Assembly (NCBI GenBank): GCA_947650365.1
Contig: CANTAL010000147.1
Span: forward strand, 310,001-374,000
Length of the DNA stretch: 64,000 nucleotides
Direction: 5' to 3'
DNA from: Chamaelirium japonicum
Lineage: Eukaryota; Streptophyta; Magnoliopsida; Liliales; Melanthiaceae
Part shown: one piece after another, positions 31,701 to 43,727 of the stretch
Position numbering within the stretch: position 1 is the first letter of the stretch
How the letters are laid out: the number at the start of each line of letters is the position of its first letter
Made by a program: the position numbers and the translations under genes
The notes under the pieces: generated by a model
The model's input: only the letters and a program-made list of their open reading frames with translations
What the model was told of the DNA's origin: nothing
Database searches by the model: none

Positions 31701-34700
31701 CATGAATCGTACGAATGTATTAGAATGGATCGTACGAATGAATGAATTAGAATAGATCGTATGAATGAATTAGAATGGATCGTACGAATAAATTAGAATG
31801 GATCATACGAATGAATTAGAATGGATCGTACGAATGAATTAGAATGGATCGTACGAATGAATTAGAATGGATCTTACGAATGAATTAGAATGGATCGTAC
31901 GAATGAATTAGAATGGATCGTACGAATAAATTAGAATGGATACATTCATCCGAATGAATTTGAATGGATCATACGAATGAGTAAGAATGAATAAGAATGG
32001 ATCGTACGAATGAATTAGAATGGATCGTACGAATGAACTAGAATAGAATGGATCGTACGAATGAATTAGAATGGATCGTACGAATGAATTAGAAAGGATC
32101 GTGTGAAAGAATTAGAATGGATTGTATGAATGAATTAGAATAGATCGTATGAATGAATTAGAATGGATCGTATGAATGAATTAGAATGGATCGTGCGAAT
32201 GAATTAGAATGGATCGTACGAATGAATTAGAATGGATACATTCGTGCGAATGAATTAGAATGGATCGGACGAATGAATTAGAATGGATCGTACGAATGAA
32301 TTAGAATGGATCAAATGAATGAATTATAATGGATCGTACGTACGAATGAAATAGAATGGATACATTCGTGCGAATGAATTAGAATGGATCGGACGAATGA
32401 ATTAGAATGGATCGTACGCTAGAATGTATCCATTCTAATCCATTCGTATGATCCATTCTAATCCATTCGTAGGATCCATTCTAATTCATTCGCATGAATG
32501 TAACCATTCTAATTCATTCATTTGATCCATTCTAATTCATTCGTACGATCCATTCTAATTCATTCATACGATCCATTCTAATTCATTCGTACGATCCATT
32601 CTAATTCATTCATACAATCTATTCTAATTCATTCGTATGATCCATTCTAATTCACTCATACGATCCATTCTAATTCATTTGCACGAATATATCCATTCTA
32701 ATTCATTCAAGCAATCCATTCTAATTCTTTCACACGATCCATTCTAATTCATCCGTAGGATCCATTCTAATTCATTCGCATAATCCATTCTAATTCATTC
32801 GTACAATCCATACTAATTCATTCGTATGATCCATTATAACTCATTCGGTGGATCCATTCTAATTCATTCGTACGATCCATTCTAATTCATTCCCACGATC
32901 CATTCTAATTTAATCATACGATCCATTCTAATTCATTCGTACGATCTATTCTAATTCATTCGCACGAATGTAACCATTCTAATTCATTCATACGATTCAT
33001 TCTAATTCATTCGTATGAGCAATTCTAATTCATTCGTACGATCCGTTCTAATTCATTCGTACGATCCATTCTAATTCATTCGTCCGATCCATTCTAATTC
33101 ATTTGCATGAATGTATCCATTCTAGTTCATTCGTACGATCCACTCTAATTCATTCGTACGATCCATTCTAATTCATTCATACGATCCATTGTAATTCATT
33201 CGCATGAATGTAACCATTCTAATTCATTTATTTGATCCATTCTAATTCATTCGTACGATCCATTCTAATTCATTCGTCTGATCCATTCTAATTCATTCGC
33301 ATGAATGTATCCATTCTAATTCATTCGTACGATCCATTCTAATTCATTCACACGATCCATTCTAATTCATTCATAGGATCCATTCTAATTCATTCATACG
33401 ATCTATTCTAATTCTTTCGCACGAATGTATCCATTCTAATTCATTCGCACGAATATATCCATTCTAATTCTAATTCATTCGTACGATCCATTCTAATTCA
33501 TTCGTATGATCCATTCTAATTAATTCGTATGATCCTTTCTAATTTATTCGTACGATCCATTCTAATTCATTCATAAAATCCATTCTAATTCATTCGCACG
33601 ATCCATTCTAATTCACTCATACGATCCATTCTAATACATTCATACGATCCATTCTAATTCATTTGCACGAATATATCCATTCTAATTCATTTGTACGATC
33701 CATTCTAATTCATTCGTACGATCCATTCTAATTCATTCATAGGATCCATTGTAATTCATTCATACAATCCATTCTAATTCATTCGCACGAATGTATCCAT
33801 TCTAATTCATTCGTACGATCCATTCTAATTCATTCGCACGATCCATTCTAATTCATTCGTACGATCCATTCTAATTCTTTCACACGATCCATTCTAATTC
33901 ATTCGTTATACAATCCATTCTAATTCTTTCACACGATCCATTCTAATTCATTCGTACGTTCCATTCTAATTCATTAGCACGATCCATGCTAATTCATTCG
34001 TTCGATCAATTCTAATTCATTAGCACGATCCATTCTAATTCATTCGTACGATCCATTCTAATTCATTCGCACGATCCATTCTAATTCATTCATAGGATCC
34101 ATTCTAATTCATTCATACGATCTATTCTAATTCTTTCGCACGAATGTATCCATTCTAATTCATTCGCACGAATGTATCCATTCTAATTCATTCGTACGAT
34201 CCATTCTAATTCATTCGTACGATCCATTCTAATTCATTCGTAAGATCCATTCTATTTCATTCATACGATCCATTCTAATTCATTCGTACGATCCATTCTA
34301 ATTCATTCGCACGAATGTATTCATTCTAGTTTATTCGTACGATCCATTCTAATTCATTCATACGATCCATTCAAATTCATTCCTACAATCCATTCTAATT
34401 CATTCGCCCGATCCATTCTAATTCATTCCTACGATCCATTCTAATTCATTCGGACGAATGTATCCATTCTAATTTATTCGTACGATCCATTCTAATTCAT
34501 TCGTACGATCCATTCTAATTCATTCGTACGATCCATTCTTACTCATTCGTATGATCCATTCTAATTCATTCGTACGATCCATTCTAATTCATTCACTCGA
34601 ATGTATCCATTCTAATCCATTCGTACGATCCATTCTAATTCATTAGCACGATCCATTCTAATTCTTTCACACGATCCATTCTAATTCATTCGTACGATCC

Positions 34701-37700
34701 ATTCTAATTCATTCGCACAATCCATTCTATTTCATTCGTATGATCCATTCTAACTCATTCGTATGATCCATTCTAATTCATTCGCACGAATGTATCCATA
34801 ATGGATCATACGAATGAGTAAGAATGGATCGTACGAATGAAATAGAATGGATTGTGCGAATGAATTAGAATGGACCGTACGAATGAATTAGAATGGATAC
34901 ATTTGTGCGAATAAATTAGAATGGATCATACGAATGAGTAAGAATGGATCGTCATTCTAATTCATTCGTATGATCCATTCTAATTCATTTGTATCCATTC
35001 TATTTCATTCGCACGATCCATTCTAATTCATTCGCGCAATCTATTCTAATTCATTCGTACGATCCTTTCTAATTCATTCGTACGATCCATTCTAATTCAT
35101 TCATACAATCCATTCTAATTTATTCGCACGAATGTATCCATTCTAATTCATTCGTACGATCCATTCTAATTCATTCGCACAATCTATTCTAATTCATTCA
35201 TACGATCCATTCTAATTCATTCGCAAGAATGTATCCATTCGAATTCATTCATACGATCCATTCTACTTCATTCGTACTATCCGTTCTAATTCACTCATAC
35301 GATCCATTCTAATTCATTCATACGATCCATTCTAATTCATTTGCATGAATATATCCATTCTAATTCATTCGTACGATCCATTCTAATTCCTTCATACGAT
35401 CCATTCTAATTCCTTCATACGATCCATTCTAATTGCTTCGTACGATCCATTCTATTTCATTCGTATGATCCATTCTAATTCCTTCGTACGATCCATTCTA
35501 ATTCCTTCGTATCCATTCTAATTCACTCATACGATCCATTCTAATTCATTCGTACGATTCATTCTAATTCATTCATACAATCCATTCTAATTCATTCGCA
35601 CGAATGTATCCTTTCTAATCCATTCGTACGATCCATTCTAATCCATTCGTACGATCCATTCTAATTCATTCGCATGAATGTAACCATTCTAATTCATTCA
35701 TTTGATCCATTCTAATTCATTCGTACGATCCATTCTAATTCATTCGTCCGGTCCATTCTAATTCATTCGCACGAATGTATCCATTCTAATTCCTTCGTAC
35801 GATCCATTTTAATTCATTCGTACGATCCATTCTAATTCATTCATAAGATCCATTCTAATTCATTCGTACGATCCATTCTAATTCATTCGCACGAATGTAT
35901 CCATTCTAGTTCATTCGTACGATCCATTCTAGTTCATTCATACGATCCATTCTAATTCATTCGTACGATCCATTCTAATTCATTCGTATGATCCATTCTA
36001 ATTAATTCGTATGATCCATTCTAATTCATTCGTACGATCCATTCTAATTCATTCATACAATCCATTCTAATTCATTCGCACGAATGTATCCATTCTAATT
36101 AATTCGTACGATCCATTCTAATTCATTCGTATGATCCATTCTTATTCATTCGCACGATCCAGTCTAATGGATTCGCACGATCCATTCTAATTCATTCGCA
36201 CGAATGTATCCATTCTAATTCATTCGTACAATCCATTCTAATTCATTAATATGATCCATTCTAATTCATTCGTACGATCCATTCTAATTCATATGCACAA
36301 AAGTATCCATTCTAATTCATTCGTACGATCCATTCTAATTCAGGATCGTACGAATGAATTAGAATGGATACATTCGTGCGAATGAATTAGAATTGACCGT
36401 ACGAATGAATTTGAATCGATTGTGCGAATGAATTAGAATGGATCGTACGAATGAATTTGAATGGATCGTATGAATGAAGTAGAATGGATCGTGCAAATGA
36501 ATTAGAATGGATCGTACGAATGAATTAGAATGGATACATTCGTGCGAATGATTTAGAATGGATACATTCGTGCGAAAGAATTAGAATAGATCGTATGAAT
36601 GAATTAGAATGGATCCTATGAATGAATTAGAATGGATCGTGCGAATGAATTAGAATGGATCGTACGAATGAATTAGAATGGATACATTCGTGCGAATGAA
36701 TTAGAATGGATCGGACGAATGAATTAGAATGGATCGTACGAATGAATTAGAATGGATCAAATGAATGAATTAGAATGGTTATATTCATGCGAATGAATTA
36801 GAATGGATCGTACGAATGGATTAGAATGGATCGTACGAATGGATTAGAATGGATACATTCGAGCGAATGAATTAGAATGGATCGTACGAATGAATTAGAA
36901 TGGATCGTACGAATGGATTAGAATGGATCCTACGAATGGATTAGAATGGATACCTTTGTGCATATGAATTAGAATGGATCGTACGAATGAATTAGAATGG
37001 ATCAAATGAATGAATTAGAATGGATCGTGCGAATGAATTCAAATGGATTGTACGAATTCATTCTAATTCATTCATACAATCCATTCTAATTCTTTCACAC
37101 GATCCATTCTAATTCTTTCACACGATCCATTCTAATTCATTCGTACGTTCCATTCTAATTCATTAGCACGATCCATGGTAATTCATTTGTTCGATCAATT
37201 CTAATTCATTAGCACGATCCATTCTAATTCATTCGTACGATCCATTCTAATTCATTCGCACGATCCATTCTAATTCATTCATAGGATCCATTCTAATTCA
37301 TTCATACGATCTATTCTAATTTTTTCGCACGAATGTATCCATTCTAATTCATTCGCACGAATGTATCCATTCTAATTCAGTCGTACGATCCATTCTAATT
37401 CATTCGTACGATCCATTCTAATTCATTCGTACGATCCATTCTAATTCATTCATACGATCTATTCTAATTCATTCATACAATCCATTCTAATTCTTTCACA
37501 CGATCCATTCTAATTCATTCATATGATCCATTCTAACTCATTCGTACAATCCTTTCTAATTCATATGCACAAAGGTATCCATTCTAATCCATTCGTAGGA
37601 TCCATTCTAATCCATTCGTACGATCCATTCTAATCCATTCGTACGATCCATTCTAATTCATTCGCTCGAATCTATCCATTCTAATCCATTCGTACGATCC

Positions 37701-40203
37701 ATTCTAATTCATTCGCATGAATGTAACCATTCTAATTCATTCATACGATCCATTCTAATTCATTCGTACGATCCATTCTAATTCATTCGTACGATCCATT
37801 CTAATTCATTCGTACGATCCATTCTAATTCATTCGCACGAATGTATCCGTTCTAATTCATTCATATGACCCATTCTAATTCATTCATACAATCCATTCTA
37901 ATTCTTTCACACGATCCATTCTAATTCATTCGTACGATCTATTCTAATTCATTCGTACAATCCATTCTAATTCATTCGCACGAATGTATCCATTCTAATT
38001 CATTCATACGATCCATTCTAATTCATTCGTACGATCCATTCTAATTCCTTCGTACGATCCATTCTAATTCATTCGTACGATCCATTCTAATTCATTTGTA
38101 CGATCCATTCTAATTCATTCGTACGATCCTTACTAATTCATTCGTAAGATCCATTCTAATTCATTCGTACGATCCATTCTAATTCATCTGTATGATCCAT
38201 TCTAATTCATTCGCACGAATGTATCCATTCTAGTCATTCGTACGATCCATTCTAATTCATTCGTACGATCCATTATAATCCATTTGTACGATCCATTCTA
38301 ATTCATTCATACGATCTATTCTAATTCATTCATATAATCCATTCTAATTCTTTCACACGATCAATTCTAATTCTTTCGTAGGATCCATTCTAATTCATTT
38401 GTACAATCTATTCTATTTCATTCGTACGATCCATTCTTACTCATTCGTATGATCCATTCTATTTCATTCGGACGAATGTATCCATTCTAATTTATTCGTA
38501 CGATCCATTCTAATTCATTCGTACGATCCATTCTAATTCATTCGTTCGATCCATTCTTACTCATTCGTATGATCCATTCTAATTCATTCGTACGATCCAT
38601 TCTAATTCATTCGTACGATCGATTCTAATTCATTCGCACTATCCATTCTAATTCATTCGTACGATCCATTCTAATTCATTCATATGATCCATTCTAATTT
38701 ATTCGTTCAAATATATCCATTCTAATTCATTCCGTACGATCCATTCTAATTCATTCGTACGATCCATTCTAATTCATTCGTACGAATGTATCCATTCTAA
38801 TTCATTCGTACGATCCATTCTAATTCATTCGTACGATCCATTCTAATTCATTCGGACGAATGTATCCATTCTAATTTATTCATACGATCCGATCTAATTC
38901 ATTCATTTGATCCATTCTTATTCATTCGTACGATCCATTCTAATTCATTCGTCCGATCCATTCTAATTCATTCGCACGAATGTATCCATTCTAATTCATT
39001 CGTACGATCCATTCTAATTCATTCGTACGATCCATTCTAATTCATTCGTAAGATCCATTCTAATTCATTCGTACGATCCATTCTAATTCATTCATACGAT
39101 CCATTCTAATTCATTCGCACGAATGTATACATTCTAGTTCATTCGTACGATCCATTCTAATTCATTTGTACGATCCATTCTAATTCATTTGCACGATCCA
39201 TTCTAATACATTCATACGATCCATTCTAATTCATTTGCACGAATATATCCATTCTAATTCATTCGTACGATCCATTCTAATTCCTTCGTACGATCCATTC
39301 TAATTCATTCATACGATCTATTCTAATTCATTCGTACGATCCATTCTAATTCATTCGTACGATCCATTCTAATTCCTTCGTACGATCCATTCTAATTCAT
39401 TCGTACGATCCATTCTAATTCATTCGTACAATCTATTCTAATTCATTCATACGAATGGATACATTCGTGTGAATGAATTAGAATGGATCGTTTGAATGAG
39501 TAAGAATGGATCGTACGAATGAAATAGAATGGATTGCACTAATGAATTAGAATGGATCGTATGAATGAATTAGAATGGATCGTGTGAAAGAATTAGAATG
39601 GATTGTATGAATGAATTAGAATGGATCGTACGAATGAATTAGAATGGATCGTACTAGGATCCATTCTAATTCATTCGTACATTCTATTCTATTTCATTCG
39701 TACGATCCATTCTTACTCATTCGTATGATCCATTCTAATTCATTCGAACGAATGTATCCATTCTAATTTATTCGTACGATCCATTCTAATTCATTCGTAC
39801 GAACCATTCTAATTCATTCGTAAGATCCATTCTTACTCATTCGTATGATCCATTCTAATTCATTCGTACGATCCATTCTAATTCATTAGTACGATCGATT
39901 CTAATTTATTTGCACTATCCATTCTAATTCATTCGTACGATCCATTCTAATTCATTCGTATGATCCATTCTAATTTATTCGTTCAAATATATCCATTCTA
40001 ATTCATTCGTACGATCCATTCTAATTCATTCGCACGATCCATTCTAATTCATTCGCACGAATGTATCCAATCTAATTCATTTGCACGATCCATTCTAATT
40101 CATTCTTATGATCTATTCTAATTCATTCGTACGATCTATTTTAATTCATTCTAATTCATTCGTACGATCCATTCTACGATCCATTCTAACTCATTCGTAT
40201 ATT

Positions 40204-40248
40204 CCATTCTAATTCATTAGCACGATCCATGCTAATGAATTAGAATGG
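40204..40248. repeat. Perfect satellite hairpin (19-bp arms, 7-nt loop)
   Basis: Third copy of the 45-nt inverted structure seen at 528 and 6485, with exact arms at 40204-40222 and 40230-40248. Its loop is CGATCCA, the complement of the loop in the other two. Confidence 0.8.
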
Positions 40249-42617
40249 ATCGTACGATCCAATCTAATTCATTCATACGATCCATTCTTACTCATTCGTA
40301 TGATTCATTCTAATTCAATCGTACGATCCATTCTAATTCATTCGTACGATCCATTCTAATTCCTTCGTACGATCCATTCTAATTCATTCGTACGATCCAT
40401 TCTAATTCATTCGTACGATCCATTTTAATTCATTCGTACGATCCATTCTAATTCATTCGCGCAATCTATTCTAATTCATTCGTACGATCCATTCTAATTC
40501 ATTCATACGATCCATTCTAATTCATTCATACAATCCATTCTAATTTATTCGCACGAATGTATCCATTCTAATTCATTCGTACGATCCAATCTAATTCAGT
40601 CGCACAATCTATTCTAATTCATTCATACGATCCATTCTAGTTCATTCGCACGAATGTATCCATTCTAATTCATTCATACGATCCATTCTACTTCATTCGT
40701 ACTATCCATTCTGATTCACTCATACGATCCATTCTAATTCATTCATACGATCCATTCTAATTCATTTGCACGAATATATCCATTCTAATTCATTCGTACG
40801 ATCCATTCTAATTCCTTCGTACGATCCATTCTAATTCCTTCGTACGATCCATTCTAATTCATTCGCACGAATGTATCCATTCTAATTCATTCGTACGATC
40901 CATTCTAATTCATTCGTAAGATCCATTCTAATTCATTCGTACGATCCATTCTAATTCATTCGTACGATCCATTCTAATTCATTCGCACGAATGTATCCAT
41001 TCTAGTTCATTCGTACGATCCATTCTAATCCATTCGTACGATCCATTCTAATTCATTCGTACGATCCATTCTAATTCATTCGCTCGAATGTATCCATTCT
41101 AATCCATTCCTACGATCCATTCTAATCCATTCGTACGATCCATTCTAATTCATTCCATTGAATGTAACCATTCTAATTCATTCATTTGATCCATTCTAAT
41201 TCATTCGTACGATCCATTCTAATTCATTCGTCCGATCCATTGTAATTCATTCGCACGAATGTATCCATTCTAATTCATTCGTACGATCCATTCTAATTCA
41301 TTCGTACGATCCATTCTAATTCATTCGTAAGATCCATTCTAATCCATTCGTACGATCCAATATAATTCATTCGCATGAATGTAACCATTCTAATTCATTC
41401 ATTTGATCCATTCTAATTCATTCGTACGATCCATTCTAATTCATTCGTCCGATCCATTCTAATTCATTCGCACGAATGTATCCATTCTAATTCATTCGCA
41501 CGAATGTATCCATTCTAATTCATTCGTACGATCCATTCTAATTCATTCGTAAGATCTATTCTAATTCATTCGTACGATCCATTCTAATTCATTCGTATGA
41601 TCCATTCTAATTCATTCGCACGAATGTATCCATTCTAGTTCATTCGTACGATCCATTCTAATTCATTCGTACGATCCATTCTAATTCATTCGCACGATCC
41701 ATTCTAATTCATTCGTACGATCAATTCTAATTCATTTGCACGAATGTATCCATTCTAATTCATTCATATGATCCATTCTAATTCATTCGTACGATCCATT
41801 CTAATTCACTCATACGATCCATTCTAATACATTCATACGATCCATTCTAATTCATTTGCACGAATATATCCATTCTAATTCATTCGTACGATCCATTCTA
41901 ATTCCTTCGTACGATCCATTCTAATTCATTCGTACGATCTTTTCTAATTCATTCGTACGATCCATTCTAATTCATTCGTACGATCCATTCTAATTCAATC
42001 GTACGATCCATTCTAATTCATTCGTACGATCCATTCTAATTCATTCGTACAATCTATTCTAATTCATTCGTACGAATGGATACATTCGTGTGAATGAATT
42101 AGAATGGATCGTACGAATGAGTAAGAATGGATCGTATGAATGAAATTGAATGGATTGCACGAATGAATTAGAATGGATCGTACGAATGAATTAGAATGGA
42201 TCGTGTGAAAGAATTAGAATGGATTGTATGAATGAATTAGAATGGATCGTACGAATGAATTAGAATGGATACATTCGTCCGAATGAATTAGAATGGATCA
42301 TACGAATGAGTAAGAATGGATCGTATGAATGAAATAGAATAGATTATACGAATGAATTAGAATGGATCCTACGAATGAATTAGAATGGATCGTGTGAAAG
42401 AATTAGAATGGGTTGTACGAATGAATTAGAATGGATCCTATGAATGAATTAGAATGGATCGTGCGAATGAATTAGAATGGATCGTACGAATGAATTAGAA
42501 TGGATCGTGCTAATGAATTAGAATTGATCGAACGAATGAATTAGCATGGATCGTGCTAGTGAATTAGAATGGAACGTACGAATGAATTAGAATGGATCGT
42601 GTGAAAGAATTAGAATG

Positions 42618-42622
42618 GATTG
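42618..42622. repeat. Target site duplication, left copy (GATTG)
   Basis: GATTG directly precedes the TGTTGGGG start of the 5' LTR and is repeated directly after the 3' LTR at 55803-55807. A 5-bp duplication is normal for Ty3/gypsy integrases. Confidence 0.95.
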
Positions 42623-43637
42623 TGTTGGGGGTAGCTGAAATCTGCCCTGGAGTTCGCACTCTTAGGAGCTCGCCCAAGTTCGCCCTTGCCCGTGGATCTC
42701 ATAGACCCTAGGATTCCAAGGGGTGGGGAACTCGCCCAGGAGCTCGTTCAGGAGCTCGCCTAAGCTCTCTCATGAGCTCGCCCAAGCTCGCTCAGGGCTT
42801 GCCAAACTCGTTCAGGAGCTCGCCTAAGCTCTCTCGTGAGCTCGCCAAACGGGGTTCGCCAAGCTCGCTCAGGACCTCGCTTAGCTCGCCCCAAAGCTCG
42901 CCCAAGTTCGCCCTTGCCGGTGGATCTCATAGACCCCAGGATTCCAAGGGGGAGCGAGCTCCACATTCGGCCGAAGGTGCTTTAGGCAAAAAGCTCGCTC
43001 AGGAGCTCGCACAAGCTCGCGCAGGAGCTCGCCAAGCTCGCTCAGGAGCTCGCCAAGCTCGCTCAGGAGCTCGCTCGGGGGCTCGCTTAGCTCGCTCTGG
43101 AGCTCGCCCAAGCTCGCCCCGACCCCTGTTTATTGGAGAGGTTGCCCCTGCGAGGTCCGACTCTTGATAAATATGGACGAAAGGACGGAGCAGTACCGGG
43201 CGAGCTGGCTTTCGCTTTCTCCCTGAGACCGCTCGGATTTGAACATTCCAGAATGGCCACCTGGCCGCGACAAGAAAGATTCCCTCCCCCACTCAAACCG
43301 TCTGGCAGGCTTGACGACAGAATGTTAGGGCACGAGTACCAAGAACTGTCAGAACCACGCGAGCCAGAATATGGGGGTCTAGAAGGCCCTGGAAGAATCT
43401 CCACGTGTCGGGGCACGGTAGGCCGCCGATTGCTATAAATGCTCACCCCCAGGCTCCATAGTACAGGTTCGAAATCCTTTTCCCTACCACTTTGGTATAC
43501 CACAGCTCGCCGTTGTGCCACCGTGACTGACTTGAGCGTCGGAGGGTCTGCGCTCCTAAGGGAGCCAGCCGTTCTCACGTTCTCTTTTCTTTGTCTTGCA
43601 GGCAGCCCGCACGGACCAGCGAAAAATCCCCCGAACA
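42623..43637 (+). repeat. 5' LTR of element 1
   Basis: 1,015 bp, TGTTGGGGG...CCGAACA, matching 54755-55802. The first ~500 bp (U3) are low-complexity, built from repeated blocks of the type GAGCTCGCCCAAGCTCGCTC. A TATA box lies at 43434-43440 and the R/U5 part ends in CCCCCGAACA. Compared with the 3' LTR it lacks a 43-bp repeat unit and keeps a 10-bp CCCTCCCC-type stretch lost from the 3' copy. ORFs readable through it are by-products of the GAGCTCGC repeats. Confidence 0.95.
43434..43440 (+). promoter_or_regulatory. LTR TATA box (TATAAAT)
   Basis: TATAAAT in the context ATTGCTATAAATGC, about 200 bp before the LTR end. It is conserved in the 3' LTR (55599-55605) and in element 2 (58547-58553), so it is the likely promoter of the genomic transcript. 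Confidence 0.75.
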
Positions 43638-43639
43638 TT

Positions 43640-43657
43640 TGGCGCCGTCTGTGGGAT
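43640..43657 (+). other. Primer binding site of element 1
   Basis: TGGCGCCGTCTGTGGGAT begins two bases after the LTR end. TGGCGCC is complementary to a tRNA 3' end ...GGCGCCA. The same sequence follows the LTR of element 2. The priming tRNA cannot be named with confidence; the 3' end of plant tRNA-Asp is the closest I can recall. Confidence 0.8.
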
Positions 43658-43727
43658 CTTCGGCTGGTTCCTGCGAGAACGCCCATGGCCACGCGGTTGA
43701 GCGTCGTGCGCTCTCGTAACCCCAAAG

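Larger units (their letters stand above)
1..42622. repeat. 23-bp satellite array with frequent orientation flips
   Basis: Continuous tandem array of a ~23-bp AT-rich monomer (core AATTAGAATGGATCGTACGA in the 'reverse' sense), roughly 1,800 copies. A 28-bp form carries 5 extra bases giving GGATACATTCGTGCGAATGA. Common variants are GATCA, GATTG, GTGTGAAAGAATT and GAATGAGTAAG. Orientation blocks (F = TTCTAATTCATTCG reading, R = GAATTAGAATGG reading), approximate: F1-290, R-1204, F-1733, R-1905, F-2935, R-5100, F-5649, R-6862, F-7435, R-9295, F-11190, R-11745, F-12825, R-13228, F-14308, R-15215, F-15490, R-15985, F-17625, R-18555, F-19490, R-20770, F-21320, R-22050, F-22265, R-24814, F-25888, R-26815, F-27318, R-28520, F-28925, R-30010, F-30497, R-32415, F-34799, R-34950, F-36345, R-37055, F-39445, R-39655, F-42065, R-42622. 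Small flips inside blocks are omitted. Nothing else is present over this span: no gene, no transposon. Confidence 0.97.

Noticed and set aside
1-42622. CRISPR-like array or telomeric repeat
   Set aside because: There are no unique spacers between repeats, and the motif is not TTTAGGG-like. It is a eukaryotic satellite.
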